A DNA stretch of 64,000 nucleotides from Bacteroidales bacterium (GTDB taxonomy: Bacteria; Bacteroidota; Bacteroidia; Bacteroidales; UBA932), in assembly GCA_017519865.1 (NCBI GenBank), contig JAFWRQ010000003.1, forward strand, positions 62,001-126,000. The letters run 5' to 3'. Position 1 is the stretch's first letter, and each line of letters begins with the position of its first letter. Below are positions 1-7,857 of the stretch, piece by piece. Both the position numbers and the translations under genes were made by a program. The notes below the pieces were generated by a model that had not been told where the DNA came from, ran no database searches, and saw only the letters and a program-made list of their open reading frames with translations.

Positions 1-525
1 GATGCCGATGACAGGATGTATGTCAACTATTATGGAGGTACTTTCGGGGATACGCGGACCGACCGCGACGGCAATCCCAGAAGGCACGACGGGCTGGATC
101 TCTATGCCGCGGTCGGGACCCCCGTATATGCAGTCTGCTCGGGGGTTGTCACCAAGGCGGTGAGCAGTTTCGGCGCCGCGCACGTAGACAATTCCTATGG
201 CAACGAACTGCGCGTCTCTGCCTCGGAGAAAGGTAAGGTCATCGTTTATCAATACGCTCATCTTCAGAGCTTTACTCCCATCGCTGTCAACCCGAGGACC
301 GGGCTTCCGTTCAAGGAGAAGGACAAGGTGTATCAGGGTGACCTGATAGGCTATGCCGGGCGGACGGGGAACGCCACCGACGTACCCAACCCCCATCTTC
401 ATTTCGGAGTGAACATAGGAGGGAAGTGGGTCGATCCTAAGCCGTACATCAACGGAACCTATCCCACCGGCCAGAAGTCCATAGACAAGGGAAAGGGGAA
501 GATAACGGGCATAAGATGCGACTGA
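1..525 (+). CDS. M23-family (LytM-type) metallopeptidase, 5' truncated
   Basis: The reading frame is open to the first base of the window, so this is the C-terminal part of a longer protein. It carries the zinc-site pattern of M23 endopeptidases: H-x3-D (bases 85-99, in RRHDGLD) and the HxH pair in NPHLHFGV (about bases 391-411), with another His in YAHLQ. M23 enzymes cut peptide bridges in peptidoglycan, in the periplasm or outside the cell. The ATG at base 16 is in frame but lies inside the domain, so it is probably not the start. Signal peptide and upstream domains cannot be seen. An inactive LytM scaffold protein is less likely because all visible ligands are present. Confidence 0.85.
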   Translation, partial: DADDRMYVNYYGGTFGDTRTDRDGNPRRHDGLDLYAAVGTPVYAVCSGVVTKAVSSFGAAHVDNSYGNELRVSASEKGKVIVYQYAHLQSFTPIAVNPRTGLPFKEKDKVYQGDLIGYAGRTGNATDVPNPHLHFGVNIGGKWVDPKPYINGTYPTGQKSIDKGKGKITGIRCD

Positions 526-584
526 GGAGTTGGTGTTTCGGATACAATTGTCTAATTTTATCCCGACCATTTCATTGACAGGAT

Positions 585-1805
585 ATGAACAGGACAGGGC
601 TTTATACGCTTACATCCGGGCTTCACGACGAAGTGATTCCCGACGCTTTGAATGAAGTATTTATCAAGGAAATCATCGCTGCAGGGGCTGGATTCGACTT
701 TTGTGGTGAGGATTTCTCGTCATATGGCAGTCACGACGCCGAACTGATCTATGTCCGTACCGGCGGCACTGAGAGCGCCTTCAAGGAGGTGTTCCCCCGG
801 TTGACGGGGCCTGTAAGACTGCTTACAAGCGGGGCGAGCAATTCTCTTGCCGCGTCGATGGAGATCCTCTCGTTCCTGCGGCAGCAGGGGAGGGAGGGCG
901 AGATCCTGCACGGGAGCGCCGCGTACATCGCAGGGCGGATAGCGGCGCTGTGCCGGGCGGCCCGGGCCCGCCGGCGCCTGCAAGGCAGCCGGGCCGGCGT
1001 CATAGGCCGCCCCTCCGACTGGCTCATCGCCTCCGACCCCGACCGCGCCGCGGTCCGCGAGCGGCTCGGCATCGAGCTGGTCGACATCCCTATGGAGGAG
1101 CTCGTTACGGAGATCCGAAAAGGATTGTGCGGAGCTCCGTCAGGCTTCCCGCTCAAGAGTGTCAAGCACTCCGTCAATCCTAAGGTGACCCAGAAGGTCA
1201 TGGACGGTGCGCTCGACATCTACGGCGCCCTGAAGCGCTTGATAGAGCGCTATGGTCTTTCCGCCGTAACCGTCCGTTGTTTCGACCTCCTCTCGTCCGT
1301 CGGCAATACCGGTTGCCTCGCTCTGGCCATGCTCAACTCCGAAGGCATACCCGCAGGCTGCGAGGGCGACATCCCGACCCTTCTTACGATGTGCGTGTCC
1401 AATGCCCTCTTCGACGTCCCCGGTTTCATGGCCAATCCCTCTCGGATGGACCCTTCCATCGGCGAGATGGTCTTCGCACACTGCACCGTCCCCTTCAATA
1501 TGCTCAAGGACTATTCCTACGACACACATTTCGAGTCCGGCATTGGCGTCGCTGTCAAGGGCGAACTTCCCGAAGGTTCGGTGACGCTCTTTAAAATGGC
1601 GCCCGGCCTCGACCGTGTCTTCACGGCGGAGGCCAGGCTCTTAAAGAATCTGTCGGAGAAGCGTCTCTGCCGCACCCAGGTGCTGCTCAGGCTCGACGAC
1701 GGTTCGCTCTGCAAGGACTATTTCCTGAAGGATCCTATCGGTAACCACCACGTCATCGTCCCCGGCCGCCACGCCAAAGAGATCAGAGACTTCCTGCAGG
1801 CTTAG
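585..1805 (+). CDS. L-fucose/L-arabinose isomerase-fold family protein
   Basis: The protein is 406 aa with no signal peptide, so it is cytoplasmic. Motifs recall the fucose/arabinose isomerase fold: GVIGRPSDWLIAS near the middle, RCFDLLSSVGNTGCLALAMLN, then the acidic CEGDIPTLLTM, where E and D would be metal ligands. It is shorter than classical FucI (about 590 aa) and resembles the compact isomerase-like proteins of Bacteroidetes, whose substrates are mostly unknown. It stands alone between an M23 gene and a convergent protease operon, and its end meets the end of the Tricorn-like gene with a 4-bp overlap (1802-1805). Bases 880-1080 are noticeably more GC-rich than the rest. The fold is fairly secure; sugar isomerase activity is an inference. 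Confidence 0.65.
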   Translation: MNRTGLYTLTSGLHDEVIPDALNEVFIKEIIAAGAGFDFCGEDFSSYGSHDAELIYVRTGGTESAFKEVFPRLTGPVRLLTSGASNSLAASMEILSFLRQQGREGEILHGSAAYIAGRIAALCRAARARRRLQGSRAGVIGRPSDWLIASDPDRAAVRERLGIELVDIPMEELVTEIRKGLCGAPSGFPLKSVKHSVNPKVTQKVMDGALDIYGALKRLIERYGLSAVTVRCFDLLSSVGNTGCLALAMLNSEGIPAGCEGDIPTLLTMCVSNALFDVPGFMANPSRMDPSIGEMVFAHCTVPFNMLKDYSYDTHFESGIGVAVKGELPEGSVTLFKMAPGLDRVFTAEARLLKNLSEKRLCRTQVLLRLDDGSLCKDYFLKDPIGNHHVIVPGRHAKEIRDFLQA

Positions 1806-4800
1806 TTTCCTTTGTAGGAGAAGTCGCGCGGAGCGGGGACCGGAGGCAGAGGCTTGCGGTCCTTGAGCTTGCCGAGGAGGACTTCGATGGCCTTGTCGAG
1901 CTGCTGGTCGATGCCGGCCTGTTCCTTGATCGGGTCGTTCTCAACATAGATGTCGGGATCGACACCGTGGTTCTCGATGATCCACTCGCCGGTCTTGACG
2001 TCATAGTTGGTGAAGAAAGGTACACGGATGTCGGTGCCGTCCATGTAAGGCAGCGAACCGCTGATACCGACGATGCCGCCCCAGGTCCTCGTACCGATCA
2101 GCTCGCCGAGGCCGGTGGCCTTGAAACTCCACGGGAACAGGTCGCCGTCCGAAGCCGAGAACTGGTTGATGAGGCAGACCTTCGGGCCGACGAACGTGCC
2201 TTCAGGCACGGTGTTGGTGCGCGAAGAGGACCTTGACATCGTCATACGGTAAGGCTCGCGGAGCAGGCGCTCGATGATCATCGGGGATACATTGCCGCCG
2301 CCGTTGGCGCGGTCGTCGATGATGAGGGCCTCCTTGTCGAGCTGCGGGTAGTAGTACCTGACGAACTCGTTGAGGCCTTCGGCGCTCATGTCAGGGATGT
2401 AGATGTATCCTATACGGCCGTTGGAGGCCTTCTCCACGTACTCGATGTTCTTTATCACCCACTCGTAGTGGACGAGAGGATACTCGTCGGCAATAGGCTT
2501 GATAACGATCTTGTGGGCGTCGGATCCGTTGGCCTTGGAGGCGATGGTGAGCTCCGTGAGCACTCCTGCCTTGCCGACCAGCTTGGAATAGATGTTGGCG
2601 ACATCCTTGAGGTCCTGGCCGTCGATGGCGAGGATGTAGTCACCCTCGCTCACGCCCAGGCCGGGCTCGGTGAGCGGTGAGCGCAGGGACTCGCTGTACG
2701 GGGCTCCCTTGTAGATGTGGCTGATCCTGTAGCCGTTCCTGTCCTTCTCGACAGTGGCTCCCAGGAGACCCATCTGGATACGTTCGGGCTTGGGATAGTT
2801 GCCGGGGGTGATGTAGGAGTGACCGACGGTGAGCTCGCTGATCATCTCGCCGATGATATAGTTGAGGTCGAGCCTGGTCTTGGCATAAGGCACCAGAACG
2901 GCATATTTCTCCTTCATGGCCTTCCAGTCTATGCCGTGCATGTTCTCGAGATAGAAGCCGTCGCGGAAAGCGCGCCATGCTTCATCGAAGATCTGCGCCC
3001 ACTCCTGCTCGTAGTCGATGTCGGCCACCATGTCGGAAAGGTTGACTCCGTCGCCTTCGAGGTTGACCCTGCCGCGAGGGATGTCGATCACATAGTATTT
3101 GCCGCGGTTGGAAGCGAGGGCTTTCTTGCCGTAGATGGAGATATTGCCGTCGGCAATCTGCCTGGACTCTCCGGTGGCGAGGTCGAGCGACTGGGTGCCG
3201 CCGCGGCCTCCGTAAAGGAGGGTCTTGCCGTCGGAATAGATAGGGCGAGAGCCTCCGGCAACGCCCGGCACGCGCAGGATGCGCTCATAAATGCCGTCTG
3301 CATCCACCTTGAGGGCGGGAGTTTCGGCCTTGTCGTCCTTCTTCTGGGTCTGGTCGCCTCCGCGCGGCTCGGCCGCAGGTTCGCCGTCCTTGGGGAGGAA
3401 CGGTGAAGGGGTGTCCTTGGAGAGAACGGCGACATACATCGCGCTCATGTTGGAGTAAGCATAGTTCCATTCCACCGAACTGTAGGTCGGGGTGAGGTCG
3501 CGGGCCGAGGTGAAGAAGAGGTACTTGCCGTCCTGGCTGAAGACGGGGGAGCCGGAGTCATACCATTTCTCGGTGATGGGGATTTCCTTGCCGCTGGCGA
3601 GGTTGTAGACGTATACTACACCCATCTCGTTGGCAGCGGGCTTGGTGTAGGCTATCCACTGGCCGTCGGCGGAGAAGTCTCCTATGCGTACCGCCGCCTC
3701 GGGATTGGTCATTATGACTTTCTTGGCGCCGTCAGGGACGCTGACCTGGACGAGACGGTTCTTGCGGTCGGTATAGAAGAGCGACTTGCTGTCCGGTGCC
3801 CATACGATATTGCTGATATAGGTGTCCGCGCCCTTGGTGAGTTGGGTGGTCGCATCTTTCTCTACATCAAGGAGATAGACTTCGGTCTCGCCGGTGCGGT
3901 CGGAGATGTAGGCGATATATTTCCCGTCGTGGGAGAACTGCGCTCCGCGCTCGTTCGCTCCCGGCGTGCGGGTGATGTTGCGGGTGACGCCTGCCTTGAC
4001 CGGCACGTTGAAGACTTCGCCGCGTGCCGTGACGGCAAGGCGGTCTCCCTTGTCGGAGACGCTGACTGCCGACAGGTTGCGGTCGACGTGCATTTTCTCG
4101 GGACGGGCGTAGATGCCTTCGGCGTCAAGGTCGATGTTGATTTTCTTGACGGACCGGTCGGCGGGGTTGAGGGAGTAGAGGTAGCCGCCGTTCTCGAAAA
4201 CGATCCATTTGCCGTTGGTGCTCGGGAACTTGACGTCATACTCCTTGAAATCGGTGACCTTGGAGGTCTGTCCGGTCTTGGTGTTGTAGACGAAGATGTT
4301 CATCCAGTGGTCGCGGTCCGAGATGAAGAAGATCTCGTCGCCAATCCACATGGGCATGATGTCCTGTGCGTCGTTGTCGGTGATCGCCTTGACGGACTTG
4401 CCGTCGTAGAGCCAGATCTCGTCGGCCTGACCTCCACGGTAATACTTCCAGGTACGGAACTCGCGGAAGACGCGGTTGTAGGCAAGGGTCTTGCCGTCCG
4501 GGGAGTAGCTGCAGAAGCCGCCTTCAGGCAGCGGCAGGGCTTCGCTCATGCCGCCTGCCGCCGGGATGCTCCAGAGCTTGCCCTCGAAACCGTCGCCGAT
4601 GCGGTTGCGGTATACGATATTCTTTCCGTCAGGAGTCCAGCACATAACGATGTTGTTGGGGCCCATACGGTCGCCCAGGTCGTCGCGGCTGTTGGTGCTG
4701 GTATAGGTGAGCCGGACCGGTTCGCCGCCGGTCACGGGCATCGAGTAAACTTCGGTATTGCCGTCATACTGTCCCGTGAAGGCGATGGTCCTGCCGTCGG

Positions 4801-5014
4801 GAGAGAATCGGGCGAACATTTCGTATCCTATGTGCGAGGTGAGCCGTTCGGCATGTCCGCCGCCCAGCGGAGCCTTGTAAAGGTCTCCTGCATAGGAGAA
4901 TACGACGTCGGTGCCATTTGTGGTGGGGAAACGGAGGAGCCTTCCTTCGTCAGCGCGGGCTGAGACCGCAAACCCTGTCGCGATGAGCAGGGTGCAGAGG
5001 ATTTTTCTATTCAT
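1802..5014 (-). CDS. Tricorn-type S41 serine protease, secreted
   Basis: The protein is 1070 aa and starts with a type I signal peptide (about residues 1-21). Residues of about 25-590 form TolB/WD-like beta-propeller repeats with recurring SPDGK and SPDG motifs. A helical core domain with GHSY (His at about 732) follows, then a PDZ-like segment (about 745-840). The S41 catalytic domain contains DDRANGGGN and QFSASDGD, with the probable nucleophile Ser at about 955. The order matches Tricorn, which degrades oligopeptides, but the signal peptide puts this copy in the periplasm or at the surface. The start codon lies 17 bp after the M48 stop, so the two are probably cotranscribed. The family call is firm; the natural substrate is unknown. 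Confidence 0.9.
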   Translation of the reverse strand: MNRKILCTLLIATGFAVSARADEGRLLRFPTTNGTDVVFSYAGDLYKAPLGGGHAERLTSHIGYEMFARFSPDGRTIAFTGQYDGNTEVYSMPVTGGEPVRLTYTSTNSRDDLGDRMGPNNIVMCWTPDGKNIVYRNRIGDGFEGKLWSIPAAGGMSEALPLPEGGFCSYSPDGKTLAYNRVFREFRTWKYYRGGQADEIWLYDGKSVKAITDNDAQDIMPMWIGDEIFFISDRDHWMNIFVYNTKTGQTSKVTDFKEYDVKFPSTNGKWIVFENGGYLYSLNPADRSVKKINIDLDAEGIYARPEKMHVDRNLSAVSVSDKGDRLAVTARGEVFNVPVKAGVTRNITRTPGANERGAQFSHDGKYIAYISDRTGETEVYLLDVEKDATTQLTKGADTYISNIVWAPDSKSLFYTDRKNRLVQVSVPDGAKKVIMTNPEAAVRIGDFSADGQWIAYTKPAANEMGVVYVYNLASGKEIPITEKWYDSGSPVFSQDGKYLFFTSARDLTPTYSSVEWNYAYSNMSAMYVAVLSKDTPSPFLPKDGEPAAEPRGGDQTQKKDDKAETPALKVDADGIYERILRVPGVAGGSRPIYSDGKTLLYGGRGGTQSLDLATGESRQIADGNISIYGKKALASNRGKYYVIDIPRGRVNLEGDGVNLSDMVADIDYEQEWAQIFDEAWRAFRDGFYLENMHGIDWKAMKEKYAVLVPYAKTRLDLNYIIGEMISELTVGHSYITPGNYPKPERIQMGLLGATVEKDRNGYRISHIYKGAPYSESLRSPLTEPGLGVSEGDYILAIDGQDLKDVANIYSKLVGKAGVLTELTIASKANGSDAHKIVIKPIADEYPLVHYEWVIKNIEYVEKASNGRIGYIYIPDMSAEGLNEFVRYYYPQLDKEALIIDDRANGGGNVSPMIIERLLREPYRMTMSRSSSRTNTVPEGTFVGPKVCLINQFSASDGDLFPWSFKATGLGELIGTRTWGGIVGISGSLPYMDGTDIRVPFFTNYDVKTGEWIIENHGVDPDIYVENDPIKEQAGIDQQLDKAIEVLLGKLKDRKPLPPVPAPRDFSYKGN

Positions 5015-5030
5015 GGAGTTCGATGTTTGG

Positions 5031-5801
5031 TCACTTTTTCTTGGAGTAGTTGTCCGCCTTCGTCCTCATTTTTTCTGCGCGTTTGGCATTGTCGGGGTGC
5101 GAGGAGAACATCTGCGCCACTTTCGAGGCCTGTGCGCCCTCGGAGAGGTTTTTCAGTTTTTCCAGCGATTTGGCCATGCTGTAAGGGGAGTATCCGAGCG
5201 ATATGGCGAACTCAAACCCGTACTCATCGGCCTTGAGTTCCTGCTTCTGGGAGAACTGGGCGTTTACCAGGGCTTCTCCGATGCTGCCGGCAAGACCCTG
5301 GGTCACGGCTCCAACGGTGCCGGCCGCTCCGACTAGGTCGCTGGCGGCCGAGGCCATGTAGGCCTTCTTCAGGGCATTCTTGGTGTCCTGGTGCACGACG
5401 TGGCCGATCTCGTGACCGATGACGGCGACGAGTTCGTCGTCTGCCATCAGGTCCATCAAGCCGGAAAAGACGCGCACCGAGCCGTCTCCGCTTGCGAAGG
5501 CGTTGACATCATCGGTCCTGTAGACCTTGAAGTTGAGCGGCAGGTTTCCGATGTTGTTCACCTTGGACATGAGCCTGCGCAGGCGGGCGATGTATGCGCC
5601 GTTGTCGATGGTGTTCTGCTGGTCGAGTTGTGCCACGGACTGACGGCACAGCTCGACGATCTGCTCGTCGGAGATGGCCATGGCCGTCACGGCCTTGCCC
5701 GTGGCCGAAGCAATGCGCTCGCCGTCCCAGTTTATACTCGTCAAAAGGCCGCAGCCGGCGAAAAGCCAGGCTGCAGCCAGAAGGATGAATATCCGTTTCA
5801 T
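5031..5801 (-). CDS. M48-family zinc metalloprotease lipoprotein
   Basis: The protein is 256 aa from the ATG at 5801. The frame stays open upstream into the preceding gene, but MKRIFILLAAAWLFAGC is a clear lipoprotein signal with the lipid-bearing Cys at 17, so I take this start. The HExxH zinc motif is HEIGH (His130-Glu131-His134), with a probable third ligand in QELKADEYG. The family includes BepA/LoiP-like periplasmic proteases that clear misfolded outer-membrane proteins. The start lies 4 bp after the stop of the EF-hand gene and the stop 17 bp before the Tricorn-like gene, so the three form a likely operon for envelope proteolysis. Confidence 0.88.
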   Translation of the reverse strand: MKRIFILLAAAWLFAGCGLLTSINWDGERIASATGKAVTAMAISDEQIVELCRQSVAQLDQQNTIDNGAYIARLRRLMSKVNNIGNLPLNFKVYRTDDVNAFASGDGSVRVFSGLMDLMADDELVAVIGHEIGHVVHQDTKNALKKAYMASAASDLVGAAGTVGAVTQGLAGSIGEALVNAQFSQKQELKADEYGFEFAISLGYSPYSMAKSLEKLKNLSEGAQASKVAQMFSSHPDNAKRAEKMRTKADNYSKKK

Positions 5802-5805
5802 TATA

Positions 5806-6285
5806 CTATTTTCCCTTAAGGATGCCGCCGAGGATGCTGCCTGCAACGCTTCCGAGGAGGCCTCCTGACTTCTTCTGCTGCTGCTTGGGCTGGGCTCCGG
5901 AGAGGGACAGGATGATGTCGTTGAGGTCGACGTCACCGTCGCCGTCCATGTCCTTGATGAGGCCGGAGAGTTTGCCGATGATGGTCGGGATGAGGCCAGT
6001 GAGTGTGGAGTTGGTCTTGTTGCCGAGTCCGAGCTTACCCAGAACGTTGTTGGCGAAGATCTTGGTAGCGAGGGCGGTAACAGGGCTGCTCGCCGCGGAT
6101 GTCTTGCCTCCGAAGAGGTTCTTGAGGACTTCCACGCCGCCGGGGGCGGTGGCCGTCTGTGTGAGGCTCTTGAGGACAGAGTCGGAGAGGCCGTTAAGAA
6201 CGGTTCCCTGTACGTTGGAGGGGATTTCGACGCCCTGGGTGGCGGATGCCACGATCTTGGCGAGAAGGTCTGTTAAGGATGCCAT
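5806..6285 (-). CDS. EF-hand/dockerin-type calcium-loop protein of unknown function
   Basis: The protein is 159 aa with no signal peptide. Most of it is Ala/Leu/Gly-rich helix. Near the C terminus one calcium loop is clear: DMDGDGDVDLND (Asp112, 114, 116, 120 and 123, in EF-hand/dockerin spacing). A run of glutamine and lysine follows, then a Gly-rich hydrophobic tail. It is the first gene of a likely operon with an M48 protease and a Tricorn-type protease. I do not recognise a specific function; a calcium-responsive partner of the proteases is possible. No clear promoter is seen upstream on the minus strand. Confidence 0.7.
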   Translation of the reverse strand: MASLTDLLAKIVASATQGVEIPSNVQGTVLNGLSDSVLKSLTQTATAPGGVEVLKNLFGGKTSAASSPVTALATKIFANNVLGKLGLGNKTNSTLTGLIPTIIGKLSGLIKDMDGDGDVDLNDIILSLSGAQPKQQQKKSGGLLGSVAGSILGGILKGK

Positions 6286-6423
6286 AATCTGTTGATTTTA
6301 AAGTTCCAGTGTTTTCAGTTGTAGTATGTTGCCCGAAACGGTCTTTTCGGGTACGTAAAAATAGTAATTATTCCGGAATAATATTCCCTCAATGTGAAAG
6401 TTCTCGTTTTTTTTTACCATTTT
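6286..6423. other. Intergenic spacer between the EF-hand gene and the tRNA promoter
   Basis: This AT-rich region separates the minus-strand protease operon from the plus-strand tRNA pair. A 62-codon open frame on the minus strand covers it, but it overlaps the tRNA promoter and has no recognisable domain, so I treat it as non-coding. The promoter of the minus operon should be here, but I could not pick a convincing box. Confidence 0.5.
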
Positions 6424-6454
6424 TTTGCAATTTACTAAAACTGTTGTAAATTTG
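6424..6454 (+). promoter_or_regulatory. Promoter of the tRNA-Gln/tRNA-Met unit
   Basis: TTTG at 6424-6427, a 19-nt spacer, and TAAATTTG at 6447-6454. This matches the Bacteroidetes housekeeping sigma consensus (TTTG, 19-21 nt, TAnnTTTG) exactly. The first tRNA begins 34 nt later. Confidence 0.8.
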
Positions 6455-6488
6455 CACTCCCGTTTCGGCGGGCTTGAAATAAACACAT

Positions 6489-6559
6489 TGAGATATGGTG
6501 TAATGGTAGCACTACAGATTCTGGCTCTGTCAGTGAGGGTTCGAGTCCTTCTATCTCAA
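6489..6559 (+). tRNA. tRNA-Gln (anticodon CTG)
   Basis: The acceptor stem TGAGATA (6489-6495) pairs with TATCTCA (6552-6558), and the discriminator is A6559. The U1-A72 first pair is typical of tRNA-Gln. The anticodon stem ACAGA/TCTGT encloses TTCTGGC, giving anticodon CTG. The T arm GAGGG/CCTTC has the normal TTCGAGT loop. CCA is not encoded. A small palindrome (6561-6574) lies between this gene and the next tRNA and may mark a processing site. Confidence 0.93.
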
Positions 6560-6579
6560 CAACCCCTCGGGGTTATGAT

Positions 6580-6656
6580 GGCGGGGTAGCTCAGCTGGTT
6601 AGAGCGTCGGATTCATAATCCGGAGGTCGTGGGATCATGCCCCACTCCCGCTACCA
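6580..6656 (+). tRNA. tRNA-Met (anticodon CAT), CCA encoded
   Basis: The acceptor GGCGGGG (6580-6586) pairs with TCCCGCT (6646-6652) with G-U pairs at both ends, followed by A73 and an encoded CCA (6654-6656). The D loop has the usual GG pair. The anticodon stem TCGGA/TCCGG encloses TTCATAA, giving CAT. The T stem GTGGG/CCCAC is perfect, but the loop reads ATCATGC instead of TTCRANN: T54 and A58 are swapped to A54 and T58. The elongator type is most likely; a lysidine-modified tRNA-Ile with CAT cannot be excluded. Confidence 0.88.
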
Positions 6657-6719
6657 CACCGACACAACATATGTCTTGATTGACTACGATCAATCTCACA
6701 GGCAAAACTCTCTATATAC

Positions 6720-6753
6720 CCGTCACAAGTCCTTGTGATGGCTTTTTTGTTTT
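6720..6753 (+). terminator. Rho-independent terminator of the tRNA unit
   Basis: A 10-bp stem CCGTCACAAG (6720-6729) / CTTGTGATGG (6732-6741) with one G-T pair and a 2-nt loop (effectively 4 nt if the top pair opens) is followed by CTTTTTTGTTTT. Confidence 0.85.
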
Positions 6754-6931
6754 ATAGGGGTAGCGGGAATCCATTCACCAGACGGCGATAATCGTCTGCC
6801 GCACTTTCGGCGTTCTGCACCGTTTTTTGCTCTTAAGGCGTGATTGTGATTCCGGGTAAAGCGCATTTTCTCCTCTCAGAGGCCGGTTTTGCTCCTGCCG
6901 GTCATTGAGAAACTGTCACGTATGTTGGGCC
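6754..6931. other. Intergenic region without an evident gene
   Basis: This stretch lies between the tRNA terminator and the stop of the minus-strand esterase. It contains short imperfect inverted repeats and a CGTTTTTTGC run, but no convincing gene or clear terminator for the esterase. Confidence 0.4.
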
Positions 6932-7765
6932 CTATTTGAAGGACTCTCCGACCTTCTTCAGGGCCTTGGGGAGGCATTCCTGCCAGAAGGTCCAGGTGTG
7001 GCCGCCGGAGCGGGTGATGTACTCGTGCTTTATATTGTTCGCCTCCAGGAGTTTGTGGAACTGCTCCACGCCATCGGGACTCACGGTCGCGTCTTCCGTC
7101 CCCATCTCGATGGTGATTCCGGGGAGTTTGGACGGATCGCTATGCTTCACCATGTCATCCATCCACCAGGTGGCTGGGGACATCGCATAGGCATAAGTCC
7201 ACTTCTCCGGATGGAGCAGGCAGTGATACAGGGTCCCGAAACCGCCCATCGACAGGCCGGCGATGGCGCGCTTGCCATTGCCATGGTACTTGCTTTCGAC
7301 ATGCGGGATGAATTCCTCCAGGAAGAAAGTTGCGTATTTGTACTGGTCCCCGTCCACGTAGAAGACATTCTGCCCGTCCGGGCAGCCGTTCGGCGAGACG
7401 ATGATGAACAACTCGCCTCCGTCGCGGGCATATCGCGTGGCGATTGAGGACAGGTTGCCTTTCTCAAGCCATGCCGTGTGGGCGTTGGTCGCGTCGTACA
7501 TGTTCCATTGGGGATTGTCGTTTTCCGCCCCGTGCAGAAGGAAAAGGACCGGATACGTCCTGGTCTCGTCATAGGTCGGAGGGAGCCACACGCTGTATCG
7601 GACCGTCCTGTTCATGGCGGCGCTGGTAACAGTCAGGTCCTTATAGACCGTAGGACGGGCGGTCATGATTTCCGGAACCTGTTCCGGCTCCTGCTGCGGA
7701 GCCTTGTCGCATCCGAAGCCCAGAACGAGCACGGACATCAATGGGATGAGGATTCTTATATTCAT
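6932..7765 (-). CDS. Esterase, PF00756 (esterase D/feruloyl esterase-like), lipoprotein
   Basis: The protein is 277 aa. It begins with a lipoprotein signal (VLVLGFGC, Cys19), so it should sit in the outer membrane or face the surface. The alpha/beta hydrolase core has the nucleophile elbow GLSMGG (Ser172), an oxyanion strand LFLLHGAEND, and a C-terminal catalytic His in SGGHTW. This family includes feruloyl and acetylxylan esterases. It is transcribed divergently from a DUF3089 hydrolase lipoprotein, and both have their own promoter box. Substrate unknown; ester cleavage on plant glycans is a reasonable inference. Confidence 0.85.
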   Translation of the reverse strand: MNIRILIPLMSVLVLGFGCDKAPQQEPEQVPEIMTARPTVYKDLTVTSAAMNRTVRYSVWLPPTYDETRTYPVLFLLHGAENDNPQWNMYDATNAHTAWLEKGNLSSIATRYARDGGELFIIVSPNGCPDGQNVFYVDGDQYKYATFFLEEFIPHVESKYHGNGKRAIAGLSMGGFGTLYHCLLHPEKWTYAYAMSPATWWMDDMVKHSDPSKLPGITIEMGTEDATVSPDGVEQFHKLLEANNIKHEYITRSGGHTWTFWQECLPKALKKVGESFK

Positions 7766-7803
7766 TTTTTTGTAGGAATATGGAAAAACGCTGATTCAAG
7801 AAT

Positions 7804-7811
7804 CAAAAATA
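7804..7811 (-). promoter_or_regulatory. -7 box of the minus-strand esterase
   Basis: The plus strand reads CAAAAATA, which is TATTTTTG on the minus strand (TAnnTTTG). The ATG at 7765 lies about 38 nt downstream. No matching -33 box is evident. Confidence 0.55.
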
Positions 7812-7842
7812 CAAAAATCCGGATAAATACTTCCCATTTGAT

Positions 7843-7850
7843 TATATTTG
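7843..7850 (+). promoter_or_regulatory. -7 box of the DUF3089 gene, very close to its ATG
   Basis: TATATTTG at 7843-7850 matches TAnnTTTG and ends 7 nt before the ATG at 7858, so the transcript would have almost no leader. Confidence 0.6.
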
Positions 7851-7857
7851 TAGGGAT

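Noticed and set aside
3842-4963. 373-codon plus-strand open frame
   Set aside because: It is a shadow of the Tricorn-type protease repeats; no start signal or domain.
6298-6486. 62-codon minus-strand open frame upstream of the tRNAs
   Set aside because: It overlaps the tRNA promoter, is AT-driven and has no signal or motif.
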